Source of the DNA: Saccoglossus kowalevskii
Taxonomy: Eukaryota > Hemichordata > Enteropneusta > Harrimaniidae
Direction: 5' to 3'
Length of the DNA stretch: 40,936 nt
NCBI RefSeq assembly: GCF_000003605.2
Contig: NW_003154318.1
Coordinates: forward strand, 1-40,936
The notes beneath the pieces are model-generated. The model made no database searches. It was not told where the DNA came from and worked only from the letters and a program-made list of their open reading frames with translations. Numbering within the stretch: the stretch's first letter is position 1; the number at the start of each line of letters is the position of its first letter. The translations under genes and the position numbers were made by a program. Below, in pieces: positions 23,291-35,720 of this stretch.

Positions 23291-24490
23291 TAGTAGGAAG
23301 TCTTGTAACACATCAGGTCCACTTAATGTTTCCATCACACTAATCTAGTGGGAAGTCTTGTAACACATCAGGTCCACTTAATGGTTCCATCACACTAATC
23401 TAGTAGGAAATCTTGTAATACCTCAAGTCCACTTAATGTTTCCATCACACTAATCTAGTAGGAGGTATTGTAACACTTCAGGTCCACTTAATGGTCCTAT
23501 CACACTAATCTAGTAGGAAGTCTTGTAACACTTCAGGTCCACTTAATGGTTCTATCACACTAATCTAGTAGGAAGTTTTCTAACACTTCAGGTCCACTTA
23601 ATGGTTCTATCACACTAATCTAGTAGGAAGTTTTGTAACACTTTAGGTCCACTTAATTGTTCCATCACACTAATCTAGTAGGAGGTCTTGTAACACTTCA
23701 GGTCCACTTAATGGTTCCATCACACTAATCTAGTAGGAAATCTTGGAACACCTCAAGTCCACTTAAAGGTTCCATCACACTAATGTAGTAGGAAATCTTG
23801 TAACACATCAGGTCCACTTAATGGTTCCATCACACTAATGTAGTAGGAAGTCGTGTAACACATCAGATCCACTCAATGATTCCATCATACTAATCTAGTA
23901 GGAAGTCTTGTAACACATCAGGTCCACTTAAGGGTTCCATCACACTAATCTAGTAGGAAGTCTTGTAACAGCTCAGGTCCACTTAATGGTTCTATCACAC
24001 TAATCTAGTGGGAAGTCTTGTAACAGCTCAGGTCCACTTAATGTTTCCATCACACTAATCTAGTGGTAAGTCTTGTAACAGCTCAGTCCTCTTAATGTTT
24101 CCATCACACTAATCTAGTGGGAAGTCTTGTAACAGCTTAGTCCACTTAATTTTTCCATCACACTAATCTAGTGGGAAGTCTTGAAACACTTCAGTCCACT
24201 TAATGTTTCCATCACACTAATCTAGTGGGAAGTCTTGTAGCAGCTCAGTCCACCTTATGGTTCAATCAACACTAATCTAGTAGGAAGTTTTGTAACACTT
24301 CAGGTCCACTTAAGAGTTCCATCACACTAATCTAGTAGGAAATCTTGTAACACATCAGGTCCACTTAATGGTTCCATCACACTAATGTAGTAGGAAGTCG
24401 TGTAACACATCAGATCCACTCTATGGTTCCATCATACTAATCTAGTAGGAAGTCTTGTAACACATCAGGTCCACTTAAGGGTTCCATCAC
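23291..24490 (+). repeat. Family A block, TTTTCT subtype, with indel cluster
   Basis: The left part follows the 15.3-17.5 kb subtype (TTGTAATACC with TGTTTCC, AGGAGGTATT, TTTTCTAACAC, CACTTTAGG, GGAAC at 23741, TAATGATTCC). Between 24085 and 24270 four monomers have CAGTCC or TAGTCC in place of the GG form, and CAATCAACAC gains a base (net -3 bp). After that come a CTTAAGAG monomer, GTCGTG with CTCTATGG, and TTAAGGG, leading into family B at 24500. Confidence 0.82.
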
Positions 24491-26145
24491 ACTAATCTAG
24501 TAGGAGGTATTGTAACACTTCAGGTCCACTTAATGGTCCTATTTCACTAATCTAGTAGGAAGTCTTGTAACACTTCAGGTCCACTTAATGGTTCTATCAC
24601 ACTAATCTAGTAGGAAGACTTGTAACACTTCAGGTCCACTTAATGGTCCTATCACACTAATCTAGTAGGAAATCTTCTAACACTTCAGGTCCACTTAATG
24701 GTTCTATCACACTAATCTAGTAGGAAGTTTTGTAACAGCTCAGGTCCACTTAATGTTTCCATCACACTAATCTAGTGGGAAGTCTAGTAGCAGCTCAGGT
24801 CCACCTTATGGTTCAATCACACTAATCTAGTAGGAAGTCTTGTAACACATCAGGTCCACTTAATGTTTCCATCACACTAATCTAGTGGGAAGTCTTGTAA
24901 CACCACAGGTCCACTTAATGTTTCCATCACACTAATCTAGTGGGAAGTCTTGTAACACTTCAGGTCCACTTAATGTTTCCATCACACTAATCTAGTGGGA
25001 AGTCTTGTAGCAGCTCAGGTCCACCTTATGGTTCAATCACACTAATCTAGTAGGAAGTCTTGTAACACATCAGGTCCACTTAAAGTTTCCATCACACTAA
25101 TCTAATGGGAAGTCATGTAACACATCAGGTCCACTTAATGGTTCCATCACACTAATCTCGTAGGAAATCTTGTAACACATCAGGTCCACTTAATGGTTCC
25201 ATCACACTAATCTAGTAGGAGGTCTTGTAACACATCAGGTCCACTTAATGGTTCCATCACACTAATCTAGTGGGAAGTCTTGTAGCAGCTCAGGTCCACT
25301 TAATGTTTCCATCACACTAATCTAGTGGGAAGTCTTGTAACACTTCAGGTCCACTTAATGTTTCCATCACACTAATCTAGTGGGAAGTATTGTAACACCA
25401 CAGGTCCACCTTATGGTTCAATCACACTAATCTAGTAGGAAATCTTGGAACACCTCAAGTCCACTTAAAGGTTCCATCACACTAATCTAGTAGGAAATCT
25501 TGTAACACATCAGGTCTACTTAATGTTTCCATCACACTAATCTAGAGGGAAGTCTTGTAACACTTCAGGTCCACTTAATGTTTCCATCACACTAATCTAG
25601 TGGGAAGTCTTGTAGCAGCTCAGGTCCACCTTATGGTTCAATCACACTAATCTAGTAGGAAGTCTTGTAACACATCAGGTCCACTTAATGGTTCCATCAC
25701 ACTCATCTAGTAGGAAATCTTGGAACACCTCAAGTCCACTTAAAGGTTCCATCACACTAATCTAGTAGGAAGTCGTGTAACACATCAGATCCACTTAATG
25801 GTTCCATCACACTAATGTAGTAGGAAGTCGTGTAACACATCAGATCCACTCAATGGTTCCATCATACTAATCTAGTAGGAAGTCTTGTAACACATCAGGT
25901 CCACTTAAGGGTTCCATCACACTAATCTAGTAGGAAATCTTGTAACACATCAGGTCCACTTAATGGTTCCATCACACTAATGTAGTAGGAAGTCGTGTAA
26001 CACATCAGATCCACTCTATGGTTCCATCATACTAATCTAGTAGGAAGTCTTGTAACACATCAGGTCCACTTAAGGGTTCCATCACACTAATCTAGTAGGA
26101 AGTCTTGTAACAGCTCAGGTCCACTTAATGATTCTATCACACTAA
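24491..26145 (+). repeat. Family B block with clean five-monomer deletion
   Basis: Family B is entered at AGGAGGTATT with ATTTCAC (24502). AGGAAGACTT (about 24613) is followed at once by GGTCCTATC and CTTCTAACAC. Compared with 6746-8735, the offset changes from 17,697 to 17,422 bp, so exactly 275 bp (five monomers, including one GGAAC and one GTCGAC) are missing. The rest is collinear: CTAGTAGCAGC, GTCATG, CTCGTAGG, paired GGAAC at 25443 and 25718, TCTAGA at 25541, CTCTATGG and TTAATGATTC. Confidence 0.87.
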
Positions 26146-29140
26146 TCTAGTGGGAAGTCTTGTAACAGCTCAGGTCCACTTAATGTTTCCATCACACTAA
26201 TCTAGTGGGAAGTCTTGAAACACTTCAGGTCCACTTAATGTTTCCATCACACTAATCTAGTGGGAAGTCTTGTAGCAGCTCAGGTCCACCTTATGGTTCA
26301 ATCACACTAATCTAGTAGGAAGTCTTGTAACACATCAGGTCCACTTAATGTTTCCATCACACTAATCTAGTGGGAAGTCTTGTAACACATCAGGTCCACT
26401 TAATGGTTCCATCACACTAATCTAGTAGGAAATATTGTAATACCTCAAGTCCACTTAATGGTTCCATCACACTAATCTAGTAGGAGGTCTTGTAACACTT
26501 CAGGTCCACTTAATGGTCCTATCACACTAATCTAGTAGGAAGTCTTGTAACACTTCAGGTCCACTTAATGGTTCTATCACACTAATCTAGTAGGAAGTTT
26601 TGTAACACTTCAGGTCCACTTAATGGTTCTATCACACTAATCTAGTAGGAAGTTTTGTAACACTTCAGGTCCACTTAATGGTTCCATCACACTAATCTAG
26701 TAGGAGGTCTTGTAACACTTCAGGTCCACTTAATGGTTCCATCACACTAATCTAGTAGGAAATCTTGGAACACCTCAAGTCCACTTAAAGGTTCCATCAC
26801 ACTAATCTAGTAGGAAATCTTGTAACACATCAGGTCCACTTAATGGTTCCATCACACTAATGAAGTAGGAAGTCGTGTAACACATCAGATCCACTCAATG
26901 ATTCCATCATACTAATCTAGTAGGAAGTCTTGTAACACATCAGGTCCACTTAAGGGTTCCATCACACTAATCTAGTAGGAAGTCTTGTAACAGCTCAGGT
27001 CCACTTAATGGTTCTATCACACTAATCTAGTAGGAAGTCTTGTAACAGATCAGGTCCACTTAATGTTTCCATCACACTAATCTAGTGGTAAGTCTTGTAA
27101 CAGCTCAGGTCCTCTTAATGTTTCCATCACACTAATCTAGTGGGAAGTCTTGTAACAGCTTAGGTCCACTTAATTTTTCCATCACACTAATCTAGTGGGA
27201 AGTCTTGAAACACTTCAGGTCCACTTAATGTTTCCATCACACTAATCTAGTGGGAAGTCTTGTAGCAGCTCAGGTCCACCTTATGGTTCAATCACACTAA
27301 TCTAGTAGGAAGTCTTGTAACACATCAGGTCCACTTAATGTTTCCATCACACTAATCTAGTGGGAAGTCTTGTAACACATGAGGTCCACTTAATGGTTCC
27401 ATCACACTAATCTAGTAGGAAATCTTGTAATACCTCAAGTCCACTTAATGGCTCCATCACACTAATCTAGTAGGAGGTCTTGTAACACTTCAGGTCCACT
27501 TAATGGTCCTATCACACTAATCTAGTAGGAAGTCTTGTAACACATCATGTCGACTTAATGGTTCTATCACACTAATATAGTAGGACGTTTTGTAACACTT
27601 CAGGTCCACTTAATGGTTCCATCACACTAATCTAGTAGGAGGTCTTGTAACACTTCAGGTCCACTTAATGGTCCTATCACACTAATCTAGTAGGAAGTCT
27701 TGTAACACTTCAGGTCCACTTAATGGTTCTATCACACTAATCTAGTAGGAAGTTTTGTAACACTTCAGGTCCACTTAATGGTTCCATCACACTAATCTAG
27801 TAGGAGGTCTTGTAACACTTCATGTCCACTTAATGGTTCTCTCACACTAATCTAGTAGGAAATCTTGGAACACCTCAAGTCCACTTAAAGGTTCCATCAC
27901 ACTAATCTAGTAGGAAATCTTGTAACACATCAGGTCCACTTAATGGTTCCATCACACTAATGTAGTAGGAAGTCGTGTAACACATCAGATCCACTCAATG
28001 GTTCCATCATACTAATCTAGTAGGAAGTCTTGTAACAGCTCAGGTCCACTTAATGGTTCTATCACACTAATCTAGTGGGAAGTCTTGTAACACTTCAGGT
28101 CCACTTAATGTTTCCATCACACTAATCTAGTGGGAAGTCTTGTAACAGCTCAGGTCCACTTAATGTTTCCATCAAACTAATCTAGTGGGAAGTCTTGTAA
28201 CAGCTCAGGTCCACTTAATGTTTCCATCACACTAATCTAGTGGGAAGTCTTGAAACACTTCCGGTCCATTTAATGTTTCCATCACACTAATCTAGTGGGA
28301 AGTCTTGTAGCAGCTCAGGTCCACCTTATGGTTCAATCACACTAATCTAGTAGGAAGTCTTGTAACACATCAGGTCCACTTAATGTTTCCATCACACTAA
28401 TCTAGTGGGAAGTCTTATAACACATCAGGTCCACTTAATGGTTCCATCACACTAATCTAGTAGGAAATCTTGTAATACCTCAAGTCCACTTAATGGTTCC
28501 ATCACACTAATCAAGTAGGAGGTCTTGTAACACTTCAGGTCCACTTAATGGTCCTATCACACTAATCTAGTAGGAAGTCTTGTAACACTTCAGGTCCACT
28601 TAATGGTTCTATCACACTAATCTAGTAGGAAGTTTTGTAACACTTCAGGTCCACTTAATGGTTCCATCACACTAATCTAGTAGGAGGTCTTGTAACACTT
28701 CAGGTCCACTTAATGGTCCTATCAAACTAATCTAGTAGGAAGTCTTGTAACACTTCAGGTCCACTTAATGGTTCTATCACACTAATCTAGTAGGAAGTTT
28801 TGTAACACTTCAGGTCCACTTAATGGTTCCATCACACTAATCTAGTAGGAAATCTTGTAACACATCAGGTCCACTTAATGGTTCCATCACACTAATGTAG
28901 TAGGAAGTCGTGTAACACATCAGATCCACTCAATGGTTCCATCATACTAATCTAGTAGGAAGTCTTGTAACACATCAGGTCCACTTAATGGTTCCATCAC
29001 ACTAATTTAGTAAGAAGTCGTGTAACACATCAGATCCACTCAATGGTTCCATCATACTAATCTAGTAGGAAGTCTTGTAACACATCAAGTCCACATAATG
29101 GTTTCATTACACTAATCTAGTAGGAAGTCTTGTAACACCT
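26146..29140 (+). repeat. Family A block
   Basis: GGAAC markers lie at 26763 and 27863 (20 monomers); the next one is expected near 28850 but is missing. Aligned with 10.49 kb, exactly one monomer (the GGAAC unit) has been removed at about 28850. The part 27780-28850 is a close copy of 9430-10490. AATTTAGTAAG (about 29000) with GTCGTG marks the same subtype as 18.0, 30.7 and 34.1 kb. GTCGAC at 27549 is an isolated point variant (CATGTCGAC) and does not mark family B. Confidence 0.84.
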
Positions 29141-29210
29141 CAGTCCACTTAATGTTCCATCACACTATCTAGTAGGAAGTCTTGTAACACCTCAGTCCAC
29201 TTAAAGGTTC
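29141..29210 (+). repeat. Short irregular junction, net -4 bp
   Basis: Two monomers contain four single-base losses (CTCAGTCC twice, ATGTTCC, CACTATCTAG), just after an unusual GTTTCATTACAC monomer. Spacing from 27863 to 29454 is 29 monomers less 4. The HOR order changes here from the GTCGTG series to the AGGAAGTC/GGTCC series. Confidence 0.8.
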
Positions 29211-32200
29211 CATCACACTAATCTAGTAGGAAGTCTTGTAACACTTCAGGTCCACTTAATGGTCCTATCACACTAATCTAGTAGGAAGTCTTGTAACACT
29301 TCAGGTCCACTTAATGGTTCTATCACACTAATCTAGTAGGAAGTTTTGTAACACTTCAGGTCCACTTAATGGTTCCATCACACTAATCTAGTAGGAGGTC
29401 TTGTGACACTTCAGGTCCACTTAATGGTTCTATCACACTAATCTAGTAGGAAATCTTGGAACACCTCAAGTCCACTTAAAGGTTCCATCACACTAATCTA
29501 GTAGGAAATCTTGTAACACATCAGGTCCACTTAATGGTTCCATCACACTAATGTAGTAGGAAGTCGTGTAACACATCAGATCCACTCAATGGTTCCATAA
29601 TACTAATCTAGTAGGAAGTCTTGTAACACATCAGGTCCACTTAAGGGTTCCATCACACTAATCTAGTATGAAGTCTTGTAACAGCTCAGGTCCACTTAAT
29701 GGTTCTATCACACTAATCTAGTGGGAAGTCTTGTAACAGCTCAGGTCCACTTAATGTTTCCATCACACTAATCTAGTGGGAAGTCTTGTAACAGCTCAGG
29801 TCCACTTAATGTTTCCATCAAACTAATCTAGTGGGAAGTCTTGTAACAGCTCAGGTCCACTTAATGTTTCCATCACACTAATCTAGTGGGAAGTCTTGAA
29901 ACACTTCAGGTCCACTTAATGTTTCCATCACACTAATCTAGTGGGAAGTCTTGTAGCAGCTCAGGTCCACCTTATGGTTCAATCACACTAATCTAGTAGG
30001 AAGTCTTGTAACACATCAGGTCCACTTAATGTTTCCATCACACTAATCTAGTGGGAAGTCTTATAACACATCAGGTCCACTTAATGGTTCCATCACACTA
30101 ATCTAGTAGGAAATCTTGTAATACCTCGAGTCCACTTAATGGTTCCATCACACTAATCTAGTAGGAGGTCTTGTAACACTTCAGGTCCACTTAATGGTCC
30201 TATCACACTAATCTAGTAGGAAGTCTTGTAACACTTCAGGTCCACTTAATGGTTCTATCACACTAATCTAGTAGGAAGTTTTGTAACACTTCAGGTCCAC
30301 TTAATGGTTCCATCACACTAATCTAGTAGGAGGTCTTGTAACACTTCAGGTCCACTTAATGGTCCTATCAAACTAATCTAGTAGGAAGTCTTGTAACACT
30401 TCAGGTCCACTTAATGGTTCTATCACACTAATCTAGTAGGAAGTTTTGTAACACTTCAGGTCCACTTAATGGTTCCATCACACAAATCTAGTAGGAAATC
30501 TTGGAACACCTCAAGTCCACTTAAAGGTTCCATCACACTAATCTAGTAGGAAATCATGTAACACATCAGGTCCACTTAATAGTTCCATCACACTAATGTA
30601 GTAGGAAGTCGTGTAACACATCAGATCCACTCAATGGTTCCATCATACTAATCTAGTAGGAAGTCTTGTAACACATCAGGTCCACTTAATGGTTCCATCA
30701 CACTAATTTAGTAGGAAGTCGTGTAACACATCAGATCCACTCAATGGTTCCATCATACTAATCTAGTAGGAGGTCTTGTAACACTTCAGGTCCACTTAAT
30801 GGTCCTATCACACTAATCTAGTAGGAAGTCTTCTAACACTTCAGGTCCACTTAATGGTTCTATCACACTAATCTAGTAGGAGGTATTGTAACACTTCAGG
30901 TCCACTTAATGGTCCTATCACACTAATCTAGTAGGAAATCTTGCAATACCTCAAGTCCAATTAATGGTTCCATCACACTAATCTAGTAGGAGGTCTTGTA
31001 ACACTTCAGGTCCACTTAATGGTCCTATCACACTAATCTAGTAGGAAGTCTTGTAACACTTCAGGTCCACTTAATGGTTCTATCACACTAATCTAGTAGG
31101 AAGTTTTGTAACACTTCAGGTCCACTTAATGGTTCCATCACACTAATCTAGTAGGAGGTCTTGTAACACTTCAGGTCCACTTAATGGTCCTATCACACTA
31201 ATCTAGTAGGAAGTCTTGTAACACTTCAGGTCCACTTAATGGTTCTATCACACTAATCTAGTAGGAAGTTTTGTAACATTTCAGGTCCACTTAATGGTTC
31301 CATCACACTAATCTAGTAGGAGGTCTTGTAACACTTCAGGTCCACTTAATGGTTCCATCACACTCTTCTAGTAGGAAATCTTGGAACACCTCAAGTCCAC
31401 TTAAAGGTTCCATCACACTAATCTAGTAGGAAATCTTGTAACACATCAGGTCCACTTAATGGTTCCATCACACTAATGTAGTAGGAAGTCGTGTAACACA
31501 TCAGATCCACTCAATGGTTCCATCATACTAATCTAGTAGGAAGTCTTGTAACACATCAGGTCCACTTAAGGGTTCCATCACACTAATCTAGTAGGAAGTC
31601 TTGTAACAGCTCAGGTCCACTTAATGGTTCTATCACACTAATCTAGTGGGAAGTCTTGTAACAGCTCAGGTCCACTTAATGTTTCCATCACACTAATCTA
31701 GTGGGAAGTCTTGTAACAGCTCAGGTCCTCTTAATGTTTCCATCACACTAATCTAGTGGGAAGTCTTGTAACAGCTCAGGTCCACTTAATGTTTCCATCA
31801 CACTAATCTAGTGGGAAGTCTTGTAACAGCTCAGGTCCACCTTATGGTTCAATCACACTAATCTAGTGGGAAGTTTTGTAACAGCTCAGGTCCACTTAAT
31901 TTTTCCATCACACTAATCTAGTGGGAAGTCTTGAAACACTTCAGGTCCACTTAATGTTTCCATCACATTAATCTAGTGGGAAGTCTTGTAGCAGCTCAGG
32001 TCCACCTTATGGTTCAATCACACTAATCTAGTAGGAAGTCTTGTAACACATCAGGTCCACTTAATGTTTCCATCACACTAATCTAGTGGGAAGTCTTGTA
32101 ACACATGAGGTCCACTTAATGGTTCCATCACACTAATCTAGTAGGAAATCTTGTAATACCTCAAGTCCACTTAATGGTTCCATCACACTAATCTAGTAGG

Positions 32201-35200
32201 AGGTCTTGTAACACTTCAGGTCCACTTAATGGTCCTATCACACTAATCTAGTAGGAAGTCTTGTAACACATCATGTCCACTTAATGGTTCTATCACACTA
32301 ATCTAGTAGGAAGTGTTGTAACACTTCAGGTCCACTTAATGGTTCCATCACACTAATCTAGTAGGAGGTCTTGTAACACTTCAGGTCCACTTAATGGTTC
32401 TATCACACTAATCTAGTAGGAAGTTTTGTAACACTTCAGGTCCACTTAATGGTTCCATCACACTAATCTAGTAGGAGGTCTTGTAACACTTCATGTCCAC
32501 TTAATGGTTCTATCACACTAATCTAGTAGGAAATCTTGGAACACCTCAAGTCCACTTAAAGGTTCCATCACACTAATCTAGTATGAAATCTTGTAACACA
32601 TCAGGTCCACTTAATGGTTCCATCACACTAATGTAGTAGGAAGTCGTGTAACACATCAGATCCACTCAATGGTTCCATCATACTAATCTAGTGGGAAGTC
32701 TTGTAGCAGCTCAGGTCCACTTAATGGTTCTATCACACTAATCTAGTGGGAAGTCTTGTAACAGCTCAGGTCCACTTAATGTTTCCATCACACTAATCTA
32801 GTGGGAAGTCTTGTAACAGCTCAGGTCCACTTAATGTTTCCATCAAACTAATCTAGTGGGAAGTCTTGTAACAGCTCAGGTCCACTTAAGGGTTCCATCA
32901 CACTAATCTAGTGGGAAGTCTTGTAACAGCTCAGGTCCACTTAATGTTTCCATCAAACTAATCTAGTGGGAAGTTTTGTAACACATCAGGTCCACTTAAG
33001 GGTTCCATCACACTAATCTAGTAGGAAGTCTTGTAACAGCTCAGGATCCACTTAATGGTTCTATCACACTAATCTAGTGAGAAGTCTTGTAACAGCTCAG
33101 GTCCACTTAATGTTTCCATCACACTAATCTAGTGGGAAGTCTTGTAACAGCTCAGGTCCACTTAATGTTTCCATCAAAGTAATCTAGTGGGAAGTCTTGT
33201 AACAGCTCAGGTCCACTTAATATTTCCATCACACTAATCTAGTGGGAAGTCTTGAAACACTTCAGGTCCACTTAATGTTTCCATCACACTAATCTAGTGG
33301 GAAGTCTTGTAGCAGCTCAGGTCCACCTTATGGTCCAATCACACTAATCTAGTAGGAAGTCTTGTAACACATCAGGTCCACTTAATGTTTCCATCACACT
33401 AATCTAGTGGGAAGTCTTATAACACATCAGGTCCACTTAATGGTTCCATCACACTAATCTAGTAGGAAATCTTGTAATACCTCAAGTCCACTTAATGGTT
33501 CCATCACACTAATCTAGTAGGAGGTCTTGTAACACTTCAGGTCCACTTAATGGTCCTATCACACTAATCTAGTAGGAAGTCTTGTAACACTTCAGGTCCA
33601 CTTAATGGTTCTATCACACTAATCTAGTAGGAAGTTTTGTAACACTTCAGGTCCACTTAATGGTTCCATCACACTAATCTAGTAGGAGGTCTTGTAACAC
33701 TTCAGGTCCACTTAATGGTCCTATCAAACTAATCTAGTAGGAAGTCTTGTAACACTTCAGGTCCACTTAATGGTTCTATCACACTAATCTAGTAGGAAGT
33801 TTTGTAACACTTCAGGTCCACTTAATGGTTCCATCACACAAATCTAGTAGGAAATCTTGGAACACCTCAAGTCAACTTAAAGGTTCCATCACACTAATCT
33901 AGTAGGAAATCTTGTAACACATCAGGTCTACTTAATGGTTCCATCACACTAATGTAGAAGGAAGTCGTGTAACACATCAGATCCACTCAATGGTTCCATC
34001 ATACTAATCTAGTAGGAAGTCTTGTAACACATCAGGTCCACTTAATGGTTCCATCATACTAATCTAGTAGGAAGTCTTGTAACACATCAGGTCCACTTAA
34101 TGGTTCCATCACACTAATTTAGTAGGAAGTCGTGTAACACATCAGATCCACTCAATGGTTCCATCATACTAATCTAGTAGGAGGTCTTGTAACACTTCAG
34201 GTCCACTTAATGGTCCTATCACACTAATCTAGTAGGAAGTCTTCTAACACTTCAGGTCCACTTAATGGTTCTATCACACTAATCTAGTAGGAGGTATTGT
34301 AACACTTCAGGTCCACTTAATGGTCCTATCACACTAATCTAGTAGGAAATCTTGTAATACCTCAAGTCCAATTAATGGTTCCATCACACTAATCTAGTCG
34401 GAGGTCTTGTAACACTTCAGGTCCACTTAATGGTCCTATCACACTAATCTAGTAGGAAGTTTTGTAACACTTCAGGTCCACTTAATGGTTCCATCACACT
34501 AATCTAGTAGGAGGTCTTGTAACACTTCAGGTCCACTTAATGGTCCTATCACACTAATCTAGTAGGAAGTCTTGTAACACTTCAGGTCCACTTAATGGTT
34601 CTATCACACTAATCTAGTAGGAAGTTTTGTAACATTTCAGGTCCACTTAATGGTTCCATCACACTAATCTAGTAGGAGGTCTTGTAACACTTCAGGTCCA
34701 CTTAATGGTTCCATCACACTCATCTAGTAGGAAATCTTGGAACACCTCAAGTCCACTTAAAGGTTCCATCACGCTAATCTAGTAGGAAATCTTGTAACAC
34801 ATCAGGTCCACTTAATGGTTCCATCACACTAATGTAGTAGGAAGTCGTGTAACACATCAGGTCCACTCAATGGTTCCATCATACTAATCTAGTAGGAAGT
34901 CTTGTAACACATCAGGTCCACTTAAGGGTTCCATCACACTAATCTAGTAGGAAGTTTTGTAACAGCTCAGGTCCACTTAATGTTTCCATCACACTAATCT
35001 AGTGGGAAGTCTTGTAACACATCAGTCCACTTAATGGTTCCATCACACTAATCTAGTAGGAAATCTTGTAATACCTCAAGTCCACTTAATGGTTCCATCA
35101 CACTAATCTAGTAGGAGGTCTTGTAACACTTCAGGTTCACTTAATGGTCCTATCACACTAATCTAGTAGGAAGTCTTGTAACACTTCAGGTCCACTTAAT

Positions 35201-35720
35201 GGTTCTATCACACTAATCTAGTAGGAAGATTTGTAACACTTCAGGTCCACTTAATGGTCCTATCACACTAATCTAGTAGGAAGTTTTGTAACACTTCAGG
35301 TCCACTTAATGGTTCCATCACACTAATCTAGTAGGAGGTCTTGTAACACTTCAGGTCCACTTAATGGTCCTATCACACTAATCTAGTAGGAAGTCTTGTA
35401 ACACTTCAGGTCCACTTAATGGTTCTATCACACTAATCTAGTAGGAAGTTTTGTAACATTTCAGGTCCACTTAATGGTTCCATCACACTAATCTAGTAGG
35501 AGGTCTTGTAACACTTCAGGTCCACTTAATGGTTCCATCACACTCATCTAGTAGGAAATCTTGGAACACCTCAAGTCCACTTAAAGGTTCCATCACGCTA
35601 ATCTAGTAGGAAATCTTGTAACACATCAGGTCCACTTAATGGTTCCATCACACTAATGTAGTAGGAAGTCGTGTAACACATCAGGTCCACTCAATGGTTC
35701 CATCATACTAATCTAGTAGG
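29211..35720 (+). repeat. Largest family A block, seven GGAAC intervals
   Basis: GGAAC markers at 29454, 30499, 31379, 32534, 33855, 34735 and 35559 give 19, 16, 21, 24 (+1), 16 and 15 (-1) monomers. Repeats starting at 30499 and 33855 are copies of each other at an offset of 3,356 bp (61 monomers plus one base). The 824-bp step at the right end is a young duplication. Variation comes mainly from the number of CAGCTC/TGTTTCC monomers and from loss of the segment between TTAAGGG and TTGTAATACC. A one-base gain near 33046 creates the only BamHI-type GGATCC seen (33044-33049). CTCGAG at 30125-30130 is a point variant of CTCAAG. Confidence 0.86.
30160..30489 (+). repeat. 165-bp trimer, two copies, inside family A HOR
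   Basis: Monomers 14-16 and 17-19 of the family A repeat are two copies of one trimer: AGGAGGTC/GGTCCTAT, AGGAAGTC/GGTTCTAT, AGGAAGTTTT/GGTTCC. The second copy differs by ATCAAAC and, at the end, ACACAAATC. The same doubled trimer is visible near 5045-5380, 10155-10490, 21540-21875 and 33510-33850. It is an intermediate period between the 55-bp monomer and the 1,045-bp multimer. Confidence 0.84.

Noticed and set aside
27549..27554. GTCGAC as evidence of a family B piece at 27.5 kb
   Set aside because: Its neighbours (CACATCATGTCC type, TTGTAATACC, AGGAGGTC) are plain family A; a single point change explains the site.
30125..30130. CTCGAG as a further 45-bp monomer
   Set aside because: It arises from CTCAAG to CTCGAG in the TTGTAATACC monomer, at another place in the unit, and that monomer is a full 55 bp.
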